64,000 nt of DNA from Lasioglossum baleicum (GCF_051020765.1 NC_134933.1:3162001-3226000); one strand, 5' to 3'. Positions 43,686 to 54,605 are shown, counted from the first letter of the stretch. The notes: generated by a model from the letters alone, not told the origin. Translations and numbers: made by a program.

Positions 43686-45520
43686 TGAGAATGTCTATCA
43701 CCGCTCTCCCCGAGTATTACGGATATTTAAATAATAGGATATTACTGGAAACGATTCATATGATTAAACATCCTAGCGTTAATCTTAGGTATGAAACACC
43801 TATGATTCAAGAATATTACGCAACACTACTGAACTAGTAGTGTGTTATGATGAATCCCTTCCTAACAACTTTGTTTATCATCCCATATAAACATCCCAAT
43901 TACATTGTTATTTAACACAATAAGTTTTCATTATGTGGTCACTATTGATGGTTATTCAATATCACCAGGACTCTATGATATACATGCAGTTAAAAATGTT
44001 GGTTCTTGACGTTTTCACGGTTTGAAATAACCGCCAAATATCAATTGGTTTGTGTTTCGATCTATTGATTCTGATTTTTTTTTTTATTCAATGCAATTTG
44101 AATCTCTAGGTAGAGATTATTTTGCAATACATAATTTTTCAATACATTGTGATACTTTTTATAATACAATACAAAATATAAATAAACGTCGGTCAATACT
44201 CAAGTAGTTTTAAAGATATACCGTTATATTAAACTTTTAGATCACAGGCCTTCAAAAACGAGTAACTTATTTCGCATACTTCCACCGTAGGTCTGGGGAA
44301 TTGATTCTGATTGATTCTGTTTCTATTGGCTTTGCGTCTCTGCTTCAGTAGCTTGTGTGACGACATGGTAACAACACGTGTTTACAGATTTCAATTTCGT
44401 TTTTAAGAATTTCATAAAGCAAGTAAGCGATTTCATTACAATAATACTAAGTTTTTTGTTAAAAAAAAATTTTCAGACGCAGTTTTCTTCTTTCTTGAGA
44501 ATGATCCATATAGGGATCGAAACGTTGAAAGTCTAATTTAACCTGCAAAATTTGCTTTTTATGTAATTATATAATCGAACCGTTGCGCCGAGAACACTAT
44601 TACATCATTTGATAACGGGTATTACTTATAGTCCATCCAACTCCACGTTTTTTACACCTAGTATAATTATATCCTGAAACAGTAGCATTCTATCTTCTGA
44701 CCGTTCAAAGTCACTCGACCGACTATGCACTTCTCGTGACCCTCTTCGAGACCAGATTGCAAAAACTTGAAGCTTAATCGTCGCTTTGTAAAATCCGCGA
44801 GAGAAAACATCCTTGTGTCTGTGTGCTCTCTGGTGGGTATCGTGAATTGGGAACAACACGATTTGAAAATAAACTTGCTTTTTTTATCGCGGTGCAGGAT
44901 CGATGAAGACGAGTTGAAACGAGTCGTTCGATGGCCGACGCGACGCGACGACGCGACGTCCGGCGAATTCCGTTCTATTAACCAGAGTACACAAAGGATA
45001 ACCCGGATCACCGTGAAAGGATCAAAAGTAATTGGAAGAACGTTTCCGATGAGAAATGGGGGTTGGAGAAATAAAAGGGGTTGAAAGAGGGGGGGGGGGT
45101 GAGAAAACGAGACCGTGACGAGACGGGGATAAAACGAGCTTCGATGATCAGCAACGGCTAGGCCAATGTCGCGAGGTCCGCGATCCTGTGATCGTTTTGT
45201 TCGTCGGAGCATAGGGAAAAAGAAACGAGAGCACTGTCCGTCAACGTGACGGAGAACAGCGTCGACGAGCAGCCGTGCGAACGGCGGACGAAGTCACGCG
45301 ACGCGATCCTGACGGGAACGAAACCGAAGTAAACGTAACTCGAACGTGAAAGCCGTGAATGAGGGACAATCGATCCGAGTCCAAGCTATAGAAAACGTTT
45401 GAGGATCCATCATAGGGGATCTCTGAGATCGCCATTGCCCCCGTAGATCGAAAAGCATTGCCTCGATTGCTCCCCGCAATTTACAACCCAAATGTTTCAA
45501 TATCTACACTTCTTGGAGAT
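43686..45520. other. No gene recognised; CpG-rich island
   Basis: 43690-44620 is AT-rich. 44760-45450 is CpG-rich with a G-run at 45090-45100 and overlapping frames on both strands (up to 181 codons, Arg/Ser-rich). It is upstream of nothing recognisable; I see no domain or credible start context. Confidence 0.35.
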
Positions 45521-45678
45521 AATATGGTTCAGACGCGTAAATAATTTATTAGATTGTGACGCGAGTAGCAGAAAAGTCTTAATATTTATATTGCAAATGG
45601 CATCGTGTCGAAATCTGGAGATAATATTGATTGTAGACACATGCTGATAATTTATTGGTTCGTAATTTGAGCAGTACA

Positions 45679-45682
<4 letters not shown>

Positions 45683-45716
<34 letters not shown>
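45683..45716. repeat. (TG)n microsatellite inside a transposon terminus
   Basis: About 16 TG repeats lie between CA and ACTCAAAC. In the intact right end this position reads CAGTGACTC, so the run probably grew from the GTG of the terminal repeat. Confidence 0.9.
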
Positions 45717-46080
45717 CTCAAACAATTAATCAAATGTTCGAACAAAAAGAAAACAAGTCACAGTGCACCTTCCTCAGAATCTTGCTTAAGATTATATATC
45801 AACATATATATGTATACGAAAAATGTAAACATTGCGTCGGTACTTCACGACAGTTTAAGCCCTGTACTCGTACAAAACGGACGTGTATTACGAATTCGTA
45901 TTCTGTGCATTATTTGATCATTTGTTTGTGTTAAGCTCAATTGTGAAAAATTCTTATCTTTTTGGCATTTCTTAGCACAAATAGAATTACTGGTAAGTCA
46001 TAACGTTATTTTTGAACATTCGAGAATACGTTTGTGATCAAATAATTAAAAAAAAAATATATCTTTAGTCATATTTCATA

Positions 46081-46485
46081 ATGAGACCAATAAAAGCAAG
46101 TAAAATATCAGAAATTAAAAAACTATTAATATCTGGGCTTTCTCATATCAAGGTTTGGGATTGTATGACCAGTGAGGGCGTCGGATGTGTTGAAAAAATT
46201 GAAGGTCGAATGACTGCAACATCATACACATTCATCCTGCAGAAAAGTTTAATTGGAAGTTTGGCAAAATGGAATAAGAACGCAGAAGAAGTCATTTTTC
46301 AGCACGATAACGACCCTAAACACAATGCAAAAATCACCAAAGAATGGTTAACAGCTCATGGTTTTACTGTTTTAGACTGGCCCCCACAGTCTCCCGATCT
46401 GAACCCAATAGAACACCTATGCGGTTTACTAACAAGAACAGTTGTCGACTTCGATCACAATTCAAGAAGTATTATTGAATTGTGA
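46081..46485 (+). pseudogene. Tc1-like transposase with in-frame internal deletion
   Basis: 134-codon frame. Residues 1-25 are the start of the N-terminal DNA-binding domain. The protein then jumps directly to WDCMTSEGVGCVEKIEG, so much of the DNA-binding region and the first catalytic Asp are deleted without breaking the frame. FQHDNDPKHNAKITKEWL holds the second Asp and SPDLNPIEHL holds the Glu, 34 residues apart (DD34E). It ends with a premature TGA after SIIEL; homology continues in the next ~60 bp. It cannot be catalytically active. Confidence 0.9.
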
Positions 46486-46965
46486 TCAGAAGTTAAAACC
46501 GCTTGAAAATATATTAAGGCTGAACAGTGTAAAAGTTTAGTAGATAGCGAAAGGTAAGTATACTAAGTACTAATATTTCATTTTTTCAAATTCAAAAATT
46601 TGATCATTTCATAATTTGTTAATTTCATTTAACTTTGTTTAAAAAGTGTAACATATTTAAGTTAATTCTGTATTATATGAACTACGAAAACTATGTATGT
46701 ATTATAATAAAATATTTTGTTACATATCTTATTAACATGTGTTCAATTAAATAAAAATTTAAACAAAATTAAACATTTGATCAATTGTTTGAGTCACTGT
46801 ATGTCAATGTTTTTGTAGTAACAGTGCATTTGGCATCGTGTCGAGATCTAGAGAAATCATTTATTCCGAGGACACGTGGATCATTTATCAGATTGTAACG
46901 TGAGAAGCAGGAAAGTCTTGGTATTAACTTTGCATCGTGTCGACATCGAAAATATTGGCCCTAAA

Positions 46966-47947
46966 CCTACATAAATAATTTTAATCGTGACAGGTTCATC
47001 GATTCTTAGCCTTCTTATCGTAATGGTTGGATCGTGGATTGTTAAGTTAAATTTGTCAGCGATAGTCGGAAAAAGTTGGAGAAAAGTTCGCGTACTCCGT
47101 TATGCAATCCGTTCGATCCCAAACCGAATTAGATCTTCATTAAAATCCATTTAATATTAAACTTCCCGGAATTTTAAAATGTCTTGAGTAAGATATGCAG
47201 GTGCTTGTCAGAGTTAATGGCTTTCCGTCTGCTGTCCTATGAACTAGCAGAGTGCGATGCATTTCTTATGGTTGTGGCATTGAGATCGTTCCTAAATTGT
47301 GACATAATGTCAATGGACGAACGTCGAACACTTATCAATGGACTTCTCGTTGCTTTTGTAATTATTTTTCCAAATGCATAGTTACTAGTTACTACAGATG
47401 GACAGTGTGGCAACATTTTGTCGATGCAGAGATTTTCGTTCGTTTTGCATCGTCTTTGACTGAATGATAAACGTTCCCAAGCTAGCATATTATTTCTTTG
47501 GTGATTATGTTCTTCATTCTCTTTTTGGGTTGAAATTGTCAAGAAGAAACAACGCAACGTGGCGATGCTATTAGCTCATTCCACAAATAATTGAAAACTT
47601 CCTTTAATATCTTTCGACAGTGTGAGATAGCGAAACATGATCACAGTCTACAGAAACATGGAAGAGTAAAACAGGTAATTATGTTTCTGTGTTTCATTTT
47701 CGAAGGATATAAAAGGATTTGTCTGCAAGAATGCAGATTTACTTTCATATTTTTCGACAGGGTGACCCACACGAACATGATCACAACCTATAGCAGGGAG
47801 TTTCGAAGATGCGATTGCGTTTTCGTGTTTCAGCGTCGAAGAATGCATATGGAGATTCGCATGATTCGCGGAGACACGATCCCTAGTATGTGATGGTGTG
47901 CGTGCGAGGGGTGATCGTACTGGGGATCGGTAACGGCGACGCGTGTT
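46966..47947. other. First part of the exchanger gene intron (minus strand)
   Basis: This lies just downstream of the minus-strand donor at 47948-47953. No splice acceptor followed by coding sequence is evident. A plus-strand frame at 47591-47893 has no domain. Confidence 0.4.
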
Positions 47948-47953
47948 ACATAC
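47948..47953 (-). promoter_or_regulatory. Splice donor of the first coding exon
   Basis: On the minus strand the sequence is TCG|GTATGT, a consensus 5' splice site. The preceding frame is in phase 0 (298 complete codons) and reading past it gives non-homologous Arg/Ser-rich sequence. Confidence 0.85.
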
Positions 47954-48847
47954 CGAGGGCATCAGCTGATCGGTGGACCTGACCCGAGTCACCTTGTTCC
48001 TGTAAATCAGTCTCTTGGCGAGCTTCTCCATCGGCTGGTTCCACTTCATGAAGCTCACGTACGCCAAATAGAACATGAACAGCACGAGAGCTTCATACCA
48101 GTGAATGTAATTATCACGGAAGAAGTAGATCAGGGTAAGCAGGCTGGCGCTGTAAAAGGTGCAATCGCGGAACAGGGGCCACCATGTGAGGGACAGCACC
48201 GTACGCGAGAATATAGCGCACATGCCGATCACGAACAGGATATTGAAGACGGCGGATCCGACGATGGTGCCGATACCGACATCGTCGAACGACACGAACA
48301 CGCCGATGATCGATGTGAACAGTTCCGGGGCCGAGCCGCCGGCCGCCATGAACGTGGCACCGGCCACGTCGTCCGCGATCTCCAGTTTTTCGATGATCAC
48401 GTCCAACGACGGCACAAAGAACTCGTCACAGACGATCGCCAGTGCAACGAACATGTACACAACGCCCATTACATGCAGGATTACGGCGCCGCGACGCCTC
48501 TCTTCGAGGGAGAACAGATCCACCGGGAAGAGTGGCGCTTTCTCCTCGGTCATGTTGCCGCCGACCTTCTTGTGATGATGATGGTGGACGGTAGCGTTGT
48601 AACCGTCGACCTCATTAGGGTCCGTCTCGCCGGACGACACCGAGCCGTTGGGCCCGTAGGCCACTGGCCAGGGCGTAGCTGTCGAGCTGGTGCCCTGAAG
48701 GATGACAGGGTTGTTCGGGGACGGCCTGTGTCCTGCGGAGCCGGCGGGGCCCATCGTCAGGGCCAGCAGGGCTGAGACCAGTACCGCGGCTCCCAGCCGC
48801 CTCCTTCTCCTCCAACATGTACCCCGTTCGCCACCGGCCACGATCAT
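47954..48847 (-). CDS. Nckx30C: K+-dependent Na+/Ca2+ exchanger (SLC24/NCKX), first coding exon
   Basis: NCKX proteins extrude Ca2+ plus K+ in exchange for Na+ across the plasma membrane. This exon encodes 298 residues. Residues 1-38 form a signal peptide (Arg-rich start, then a hydrophobic LGAAVLVSALLAL core). A low-complexity extracellular segment with NGS, NAT and NMT glycosylation sites follows. From 120 come hydrophobic helices: VILHVMGVVYMFVALAIV, the alpha-1 repeat GATFMAAGGSAPELFTS (161-180, with the exchange-critical Glu), then GTIVGSAVFNILFVIGMC, and two more ending near 270. The cytosolic loop and alpha-2 repeat lie on later exons not seen here. I chose the Met at 48847 because a signal peptide follows and A is at -3; an upstream in-frame Met at 49195 would add an implausible Arg/Trp run. 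Assignment to Nckx30C rather than another NCKX rests on remembered similarity. Confidence 0.88.
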
Positions 48848-49500
48848 CGTCGTCGTCGTCGGTGTTGCTGGTGCTTGTGCTGGTGTATCGCACCCTCGAG
48901 GACGTTCGCCGTCGTTAGCGAGTCCTCCGTTCTCCTCCACCTCCTTCTCCTCCTTCGTCTTCTTCTTCTCCGTCCTCCTCCACCTCCACTTCCTCCCCCT
49001 CCTCCTCCCCCTCCTCCTCCTCCTCCTCCGATTCCTCTCTGGCCTCCGTCGCCGTTTCCTCCTTTTTCTCCACCACCACCACCACCACCGCCTCCTCCTC
49101 CTCCTACACCTCCTTCTGCGTGTCGTATCGTGTCGCGGCGCGGAGGGTGTACGCCAGCAGAGGTACCCTACTAAGGCTGGGTCATGTTGGAACACCGAGG
49201 AGCTGCTCTCGCATGCTCCTCCACCTTCGATGGTTCCCTCCGACGAGTGGATCTACCTTTACGCCGCTTTTCTTTCCCCCCCTATTATTCCGAACCCTTC
49301 TTCTTACTCCTTTACCTCCTCTTCCTCCTCCTCCTCTCTTTCGTCGTCGTCTATCTACTACCCTACCCGACACACTCTGAACGACTCTCTGAACCCACGG
49401 GGTTCTCCTCCGTCTCGACTCTTCCCATTCCCTTCTCCCACTCTATTCTCTACTTCCTTCTTTGTCTTTGTCTGATTTTGTTACACACTAGCCGATAAAC
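48848..49500 (-). other. Probable 5' UTR: CT/CCN-rich low-complexity tract
   Basis: On the plus strand this is dominated by CTCCTC, CTTCTT and CCACCA triplets, so the exchanger transcript would carry purine-rich GAG/GGA/TGG repeats. All six frames are long and repetitive. The minus-strand frame would give poly-Arg and WWWWWW and is not believed to be translated. Confidence 0.55.
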
Positions 49501-49849
49501 CTCTATCGAGAGTCCACCTCGTCTCGTCCTCGAGCGTTGTCCTCGCGCAGTCTCTGTGTCTATTTTCTCTCCTGTCCGCCGCGGTTCCACTCCAATTGGA
49601 ACCGGATCCGCAACAATGTCACTGTTTCGAAACGACACTTCCGGAAAATCCGAATGTAAAATTGCAAATAACAACGGTTCCCGCCGCGCAACCACGGTCT
49701 CTAACTACCGACGATCGTCAACGTTCCGTTCGCGACACCGTTCGCGATCTTTGTCGGTCGTGTTTCACTGTTCGCGGCCGCGCGAGACGATCTCGTGTAA
49801 CCGTCGTGTTCCTCAACTTCACGACGGTGTCATGCACACAGTTCTGGTC

Positions 49850-49853
49850 TTCG

Positions 49854-49914
<61 letters not shown>

Positions 49915-49918
49915 GGTC
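49850..49918. repeat. (TCG)n/(TCC)n triplet microsatellite
   Basis: TCG and TCC triplets repeat for about 23 units; a run of nearly pure TCG occupies the right half. Confidence 0.95.
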
Positions 49919-50510
49919 GCTAGGATGCGGTGGATGGTGCATATAACCCTAGATGGATATACAGGAGCAGCAGAACGGCGCCCCCGCCGCGATGCCCGCC
50001 CGCTGCACACTGGAACAACCCTGTTCCGTTCCTCTCGCTCTCCTCTCTCTCTCGCACTCTCTCTCTCTCTCCCTCTCGCCCCTCTATGCCCACCTTCTCC
50101 GTTACTTCCCCGTCTTCCTTCCCCACTCCCCATCGTGTTCCTCTTCGACCCCCTCTCGTGTGATCTCTTCCATTCCACGCGGTGACACGCACACCCTCTC
50201 TTTTCGATTCCTCCTTCCCTCCGACGTTTGTTCCTCGCATCAGCTTCTTCCGTTTTCTTCACCGACATTGGGTGTCCTCTGTCCTGCTCCTCCTGCTTCT
50301 TCTCCACCGTCTCATCCTCGTACTCCTTCTCCACCTCGTCCTCCCCCCGGCCCCATGCTATTCGTTTCGTTCCTCTTCATCGCGAGGCACCCTCTCGCTT
50401 CACCCTCGAGCAACGTCGTCGTCTTTCTTTCACCCCCAAACCGAACCACGACAGGATAGCGTCACTGGTGCCATCTCGCTCTAAACCCCACGTACTCCAC
50501 ACCCTGACCA

Positions 50511-50513
<3 letters not shown>

Positions 50514-50544
<31 letters not shown>
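50514..50544. repeat. (TC)n microsatellite
   Basis: About 15 TC dinucleotides without interruption. Confidence 0.97.
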
Positions 50545-50548
<4 letters not shown>

Positions 50549-51000
50549 CTCCGTAGCTTATCCCTCTTCTTCGACAAGACGGCCCCTCACCTTTTCAACC
50601 CCACGAGTCAATTTCTCTCTTTCCCGCGACTCGACCATCTCTTTTCTCCGACAAGTCTCTTGTCTCTTTCTAGCTGCATCTCTCCTCACTCCTTCTAACA
50701 ACGCCACCCTGACCCCTTTCACCGCCACCGACCAACAACCAGCCACCCTCCCTATCTCCCGTTTCGCTCTATGACAAGCGACACCCTACTTTCCTCTTCG
50801 TCCCGCTCGCAAAATTCCGCCCCACCCTGACAGTCACCTGGACACCTGGTGGTGGCACACCGTTGGAGGTGGTAGCAGAAACTGCACACCAAAAGACCAA
50901 CCTTCCAATGTGTGCAAGCTTCCTGGAGAGGATAAAGCTGTGTGAGTGATGGAGAGCACGCGGCTGCGCAACCCTCGCCGGGCCTCCCGCTCGATATCGC

Positions 51001-51685
51001 AGAGCCGACTCTACGACTCAGCGTTACGAATCCGACATATACCGGGTGATCGGGATATGTCTGATCGTCTCCATTTATCGAACAGACACCGTGGACTCGC
51101 GATGGACCATCGGCCCTTTAAACGACGCGCCGACATCGCGACTCTCTGCACCCACGCCTGTTCTACCCTTACGCCCTGGACGAGGATATTTTGACTACCA
51201 CGTGTCTAGACGGACAGCATGCTTTTACTTGGTCCCGGTTAGATACTAACTTTTTCGGGGATCGACACTCTACTTTACTATCACATGGTTAATTCGGACC
51301 GTGTTATGGCGAAACCGTGTTAATGCAAACGTTACCATGATACGTAGACTTATTAGACTCACTTTTATATTTTCCTTATCATCAGAGAATGAAGCGCACC
51401 TAACGTTAACTCTTAAACTAATTGTACTGTTAGCCTGAAGCGTTATCAACGAGGGGATGATTTTATGCAAGCCATGATCTTGATAGAGCCGTGCAAGTTT
51501 TTAGGTCTCAATTACGTTTTACATATTCTTTTACACTATTTCTACGGTGGCTTTATGTACACCTATTTCAACTTATTTTTTTATGTAGACTCATCACCTT
51601 TTCTGCTCGATAATTTCTCAATTAATTTGTATTGAAAATTTTTGTTTTTCGACACACTTTGCAAGGAATAGTGTTAATCCACTTC
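51001..51685. other. No gene recognised
   Basis: GC content falls from about 51200 onward. Frames at 50946-51249 overlap each other and show no domain. Untranscribed upstream sequence of the exchanger is the simplest reading. Confidence 0.35.
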
Positions 51686-51693
51686 TTTGAGAC

Positions 51694-52578
51694 CAGAGCT
51701 GGGGAAAATAGTATTTGAAATAGTAAATAGTAAATAATCCCATTTATTTTACAGTGTCTGTACAACTTTGAAAATAAAATATTTTATTTGATGCAGTAAT
51801 TTTTGAAAATAAAATATTTTATTTTTTGCAGTAATTTTTGAAAATAAAATATTTTATTTGTTGCAGTAATTTTTGAAAATAGCATTTTATTTTAAGAATA
51901 TTGAAAATATTTGGACTTTGTCTTTATTTTCAATTTCAATTTTAAATATTATTGCTCAAAATAATGGTTCGCATTCAATAGATTTCCGAGTATAAATAGT
52001 TTCCTGGTGATAAGATACACTGTATGTTTATCAAGAAACCTCAGTAGGCACATGCTGTGAACTGAAGTGGATATACGCAGTAATAGCAGCAATCAAACGG
52101 AAAAATAAAATGAAAATGTGGCAAATGATATAGTTTCTTATAGTAAGTACCATTTCTTCTTTAAATTATTGCTAAAATAAGAAATATTAAAGAAGTAATG
52201 CGATTTCTAAAAGTATTGGGTATAACGATGCAAGAAATAAAATATTCTATTTTGTGTTTCAGATTATTAAAATAGAAGTATTTTAATTTGTGTTTCAGAA
52301 TATTAAAATAGAAATATTTTACTTTGTGTTTCACAGGATTAAAATGGAAATATTTTATTTTGTGGATGAAATTGTTAAAATAGAAATATTTTATTTTGAG
52401 GTTCAGATTGTTTAGATAAATAGAAGTATTTTATTTCGAGGTTCAGTTGTTCAAATAGAAATATTTTATTTCGAGGTTCAGATTATTCAAATAAAATACT
52501 ATTTTCTTTAAGCAAAATAAAATCTAACATATTAAATAGTGTTTCAAATATTTTTTTGCCCAATAATGCCCACCTCTG
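51694..52578. mobile_element. hAT element with internal AT-rich arrays, 885 bp
   Basis: CAGAGCTGGGGAAAATAGTA and, inverted, CAGAGGTGGGCATTATTGGG are the ends. TTTGAGAC is an exact 8-bp duplication (51686-51693 and 52579-52586). At 51770-51890 a ~35-bp unit (GAAAATAAAATATTTTATTT plus TGCAGTAATTTTT) is repeated about four times. At 52240-52500 a related ~40-bp unit (AAAATAGAAATATTTTATTT with TTTCAG/GTTCAG) repeats about seven times. No transposase. Confidence 0.92.
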
Positions 52579-52615
52579 TTTGAGACCAACATTGACTCGT
52601 TTAATTATTTATGAA

Positions 52616-52818
52616 TAGACTGCGGATCTTTATGCAAAATAAAAAATGTTTGCATTCATTGCAAGACACAGGAGGCAAATAGAAAATTTTCTTTTCTTTT
52701 AATTGTCTCTCATTAAGCTGAAATTAATGCACTGATGTCCTTAAATCTTCGTAATTCGTCCACTGCTTTAAATTGCACGTGCCCATTTTTGTCATAAATT
52801 CAAAAAATCCGTAGTCTA
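52616..52818. mobile_element. TAGACTGCGG-family hAT MITE, 203 bp
   Basis: TAGACTGCGGATCTTTATGC at left and an inverse end AATCCGTAGTCTA at right are flanked by an exact 8-bp duplication TTTATGAA (52608-52615 and 52819-52826). It is inverted relative to 23105-23307 and lies 37 bp from the preceding hAT element. Confidence 0.93.
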
Positions 52819-52826
52819 TTTATGAA

Positions 52827-53713
52827 GGATGCTGTTTTATGTTCACCCTTGACTGACCGTATCCGAGTCCATTTTGACTCAGGATCTCAGAAGTATGATC
52901 TAGCCATTCTACTCTTGGTAATTAATTTAAATTGGAGACTGTTTAATAATCGTGTGGGCAACGGAAATGTAAAAATAATAGCAAAGTTGGAAGATTTGAG
53001 ATTTTGTATTTGGAAACTGTATGTGTCGATATGCAATAGTGTCCACGTAATAGACACTGAAACCAGTTTCGCGATAAAATCCGTTTAACGACACAACTTT
53101 AATGTGCGAAAGGAAATATAGTTAATGGGTACCTGGGTACATGATCGCCCACACAAGGGTTAATTGGGTGCTATAAGAAGATCGAGTTTAGATAAAGTAC
53201 TGCAATAACGGTCCAAAGCAAATTGTAATCGGAACAAATTTCCTGTATTATGTTCCTCGGAAGACAATAATCCCATTGTAATCTTTTAAACGTTTTACTG
53301 GAAGTAAATTATTTCAGCAGTCTTTATCGTTTCCTATCGTCTCGTGCTTTATAAATTCCTCTACTCTCCATAAAAACATTGAGCAAACATAGCTAATCGT
53401 GCACAAAAAAATTTCTTGAACAAATTCTACAGAATAAATATACTCTTGTAATTTTGTTAAAACATTAGAAGCTTAATAGAGCTTTCGACTATTCATGGCA
53501 GCCACAAATTCTCACGTATCAATCACTCAGTCAATCTTCTTTTACGAATTTTTAAACCCAGTCCTCTACCATTGCAACTGCCATGCGACACAGCAGTCGT
53601 CTTACGTATTTCTAACTAATTGAGCCTCTTACGAAGCCGTATGATGGCTGGTAGTCATCATTTAATTCTTTTCCACTTAAATTGATTGAATTAAATGTAA
53701 GAAAATTATCTCT
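52827..53713. other. No gene recognised
   Basis: AT-rich intron-like DNA. A frame at 52822-53088 starts within the MITE target duplication and has no domain. Nothing else is visible. Confidence 0.35.
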
Positions 53714-54060
53714 ACAGCGTGTCTCAAAATTCCTTCAATATTCGGAAATGGGAGGTTCCTGAAATCAATTGAAGTAACATTTTCCTTTGCAAAAATGGCG
53801 TCCGCGGCTTTGTTAAGGAGTTATTAACGAAAAACACGGACCAATCTGAGCGCGACCTAGACGCGTGTTGGCACAGTCGGCTCGGCGCGCCAACTGTCAA
53901 TTGGCCGACTGTGCCAACACGCGTGTAGGTCGCGCTCAGATTGGTCCGTGTTTTTCGTTAATAACTCCTTAACAAAGCCGCGGACGCCATTTTCGCAAAG
54001 GAAAATGTTGCTTCGAATGATTTCAGGAACCTCCCATATCCGGATATTGAAGGAATTTCC
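53714..54060. mobile_element. Palindromic MITE, relative of 24567-24932
   Basis: CAGCGTGTCTCAAAATTCCT begins the left arm. The arms pair through GGTTCCTGAAAT, TTTCCTTTGCAAAAATGGCG and AAAACACGGACCAATCTGAG to a core palindrome CAACTGTCAATTGGCC. The right terminal ~12 bp (GAGACACGCTG) are missing, and the copy joins directly to the dispersed repeat at 54064. Confidence 0.8.
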
Positions 54061-54063
54061 CCT

Positions 54064-54413
54064 CAAGGGAATATTTTTGAACATTTTGCGTAACAGAAAT
54101 AAAGCAAATGAATCTTACACGTTGAATTTTATTTATTCCATTTTTCTGGGTCATTTGTAGGTCATATTGTGTTACACGTATGAATTCGTTATTTTGTCAG
54201 CTACAACATTGCGATAACGAAGATATATCATTCCATTTAGAAAACATCGATGACCTTGAAATCTCATTAAAAAATGACCTTGAAAATTTTTTCTCCTACA
54301 CCGTTACATGTGGCCCTTCACACAGTGTAACTTTGTCCGAAGAAGTTTTTTTATCCAACGAAAAGTAACGGAGATATTTAGGTGATCTGTTTCTTCGGAC
54401 TCACCCTGTATTG
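54064..54413. repeat. Dispersed repeat, second copy at 30997-31352
   Basis: About 350 bp match 30997-31352 in the same orientation with a few substitutions and small indels, ending CGGACTCACCCTGTA. The frames at 53948-54160 and 54180-54368 are inside repeats and not genes. Confidence 0.75.
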
Positions 54414-54605
54414 TGGTACTACATATCATAAATATTTTTGCAGAAGAAGAATGTTAATATCTCACATTGTATATCCCCAGTCACATAAAATTTCATATTT
54501 ATCGCAACTTTAACGCGTATTTGGTACATCTTCCTCTTATCCGGTTAACTTCGTCTTTTGCAAGAATTATTTTCTTAACTAATGACACAACTTTAGAGGG
54601 TGGCG

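Larger units (their letters stand above)
45677..46799 (+). mobile_element. Tc1-like element, internally deleted
   Basis: The right end GATCAATTGTTTGAGTCACTG is followed by TA (46800-46801). The left end is CAGTG, then (TG)n, then ACTCAAACAATTAATCAAAT, preceded by TACATG. The terminal repeat CAGTGACTCAAAC is thus split on the left by a dinucleotide expansion. Confidence 0.82.
45521..46965. repeat. ~107-bp tandem repeat split by a Tc1-like element
   Basis: Units share GATTGTGACGCGAGTAGCAG, AAAGTCTTAATATT, GCATCGTGTCGAAATCTGGAG and ATGCTGATAATTTATTRG. Copies lie at about 45500-45670 on the left and 46825-46960 on the right of the element 45677-46799, together about three and a half units. The insertion therefore landed inside a short tandem array. 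Confidence 0.65.
49501..51000 (-). promoter_or_regulatory. Likely promoter/5' region of the exchanger gene
   Basis: Pyrimidine-rich on the plus strand and CpG-containing, with a TCG triplet array at 49850-49918 and a (TC)n tract at 50514-50544. It lies directly upstream of the exchanger start. No TATA box or initiator can be singled out, and the transcription start is unknown. Long frames on both strands here are composition artefacts. Confidence 0.4.

Noticed and set aside
44667..45212. 181-codon minus-strand frame in a CpG-rich region
   Set aside because: Arg/Ser/Phe-rich with no domain. An opposing frame of similar quality exists on the plus strand.
48702..49475. Long plus-strand frames opposite and beside the exchanger exon
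   Set aside because: They are shadows of the minus-strand exon and of CT/CCN triplet repeats: Ser/Leu/Pro runs and no domain.
49556..50746. Multiple frames of 75-209 codons on both strands upstream of the exchanger
   Set aside because: All run through (TCG)n, (TC)n or pyrimidine-rich tracts and consist of runs of Val, Ser, Asp or Arg. Low complexity explains their length.
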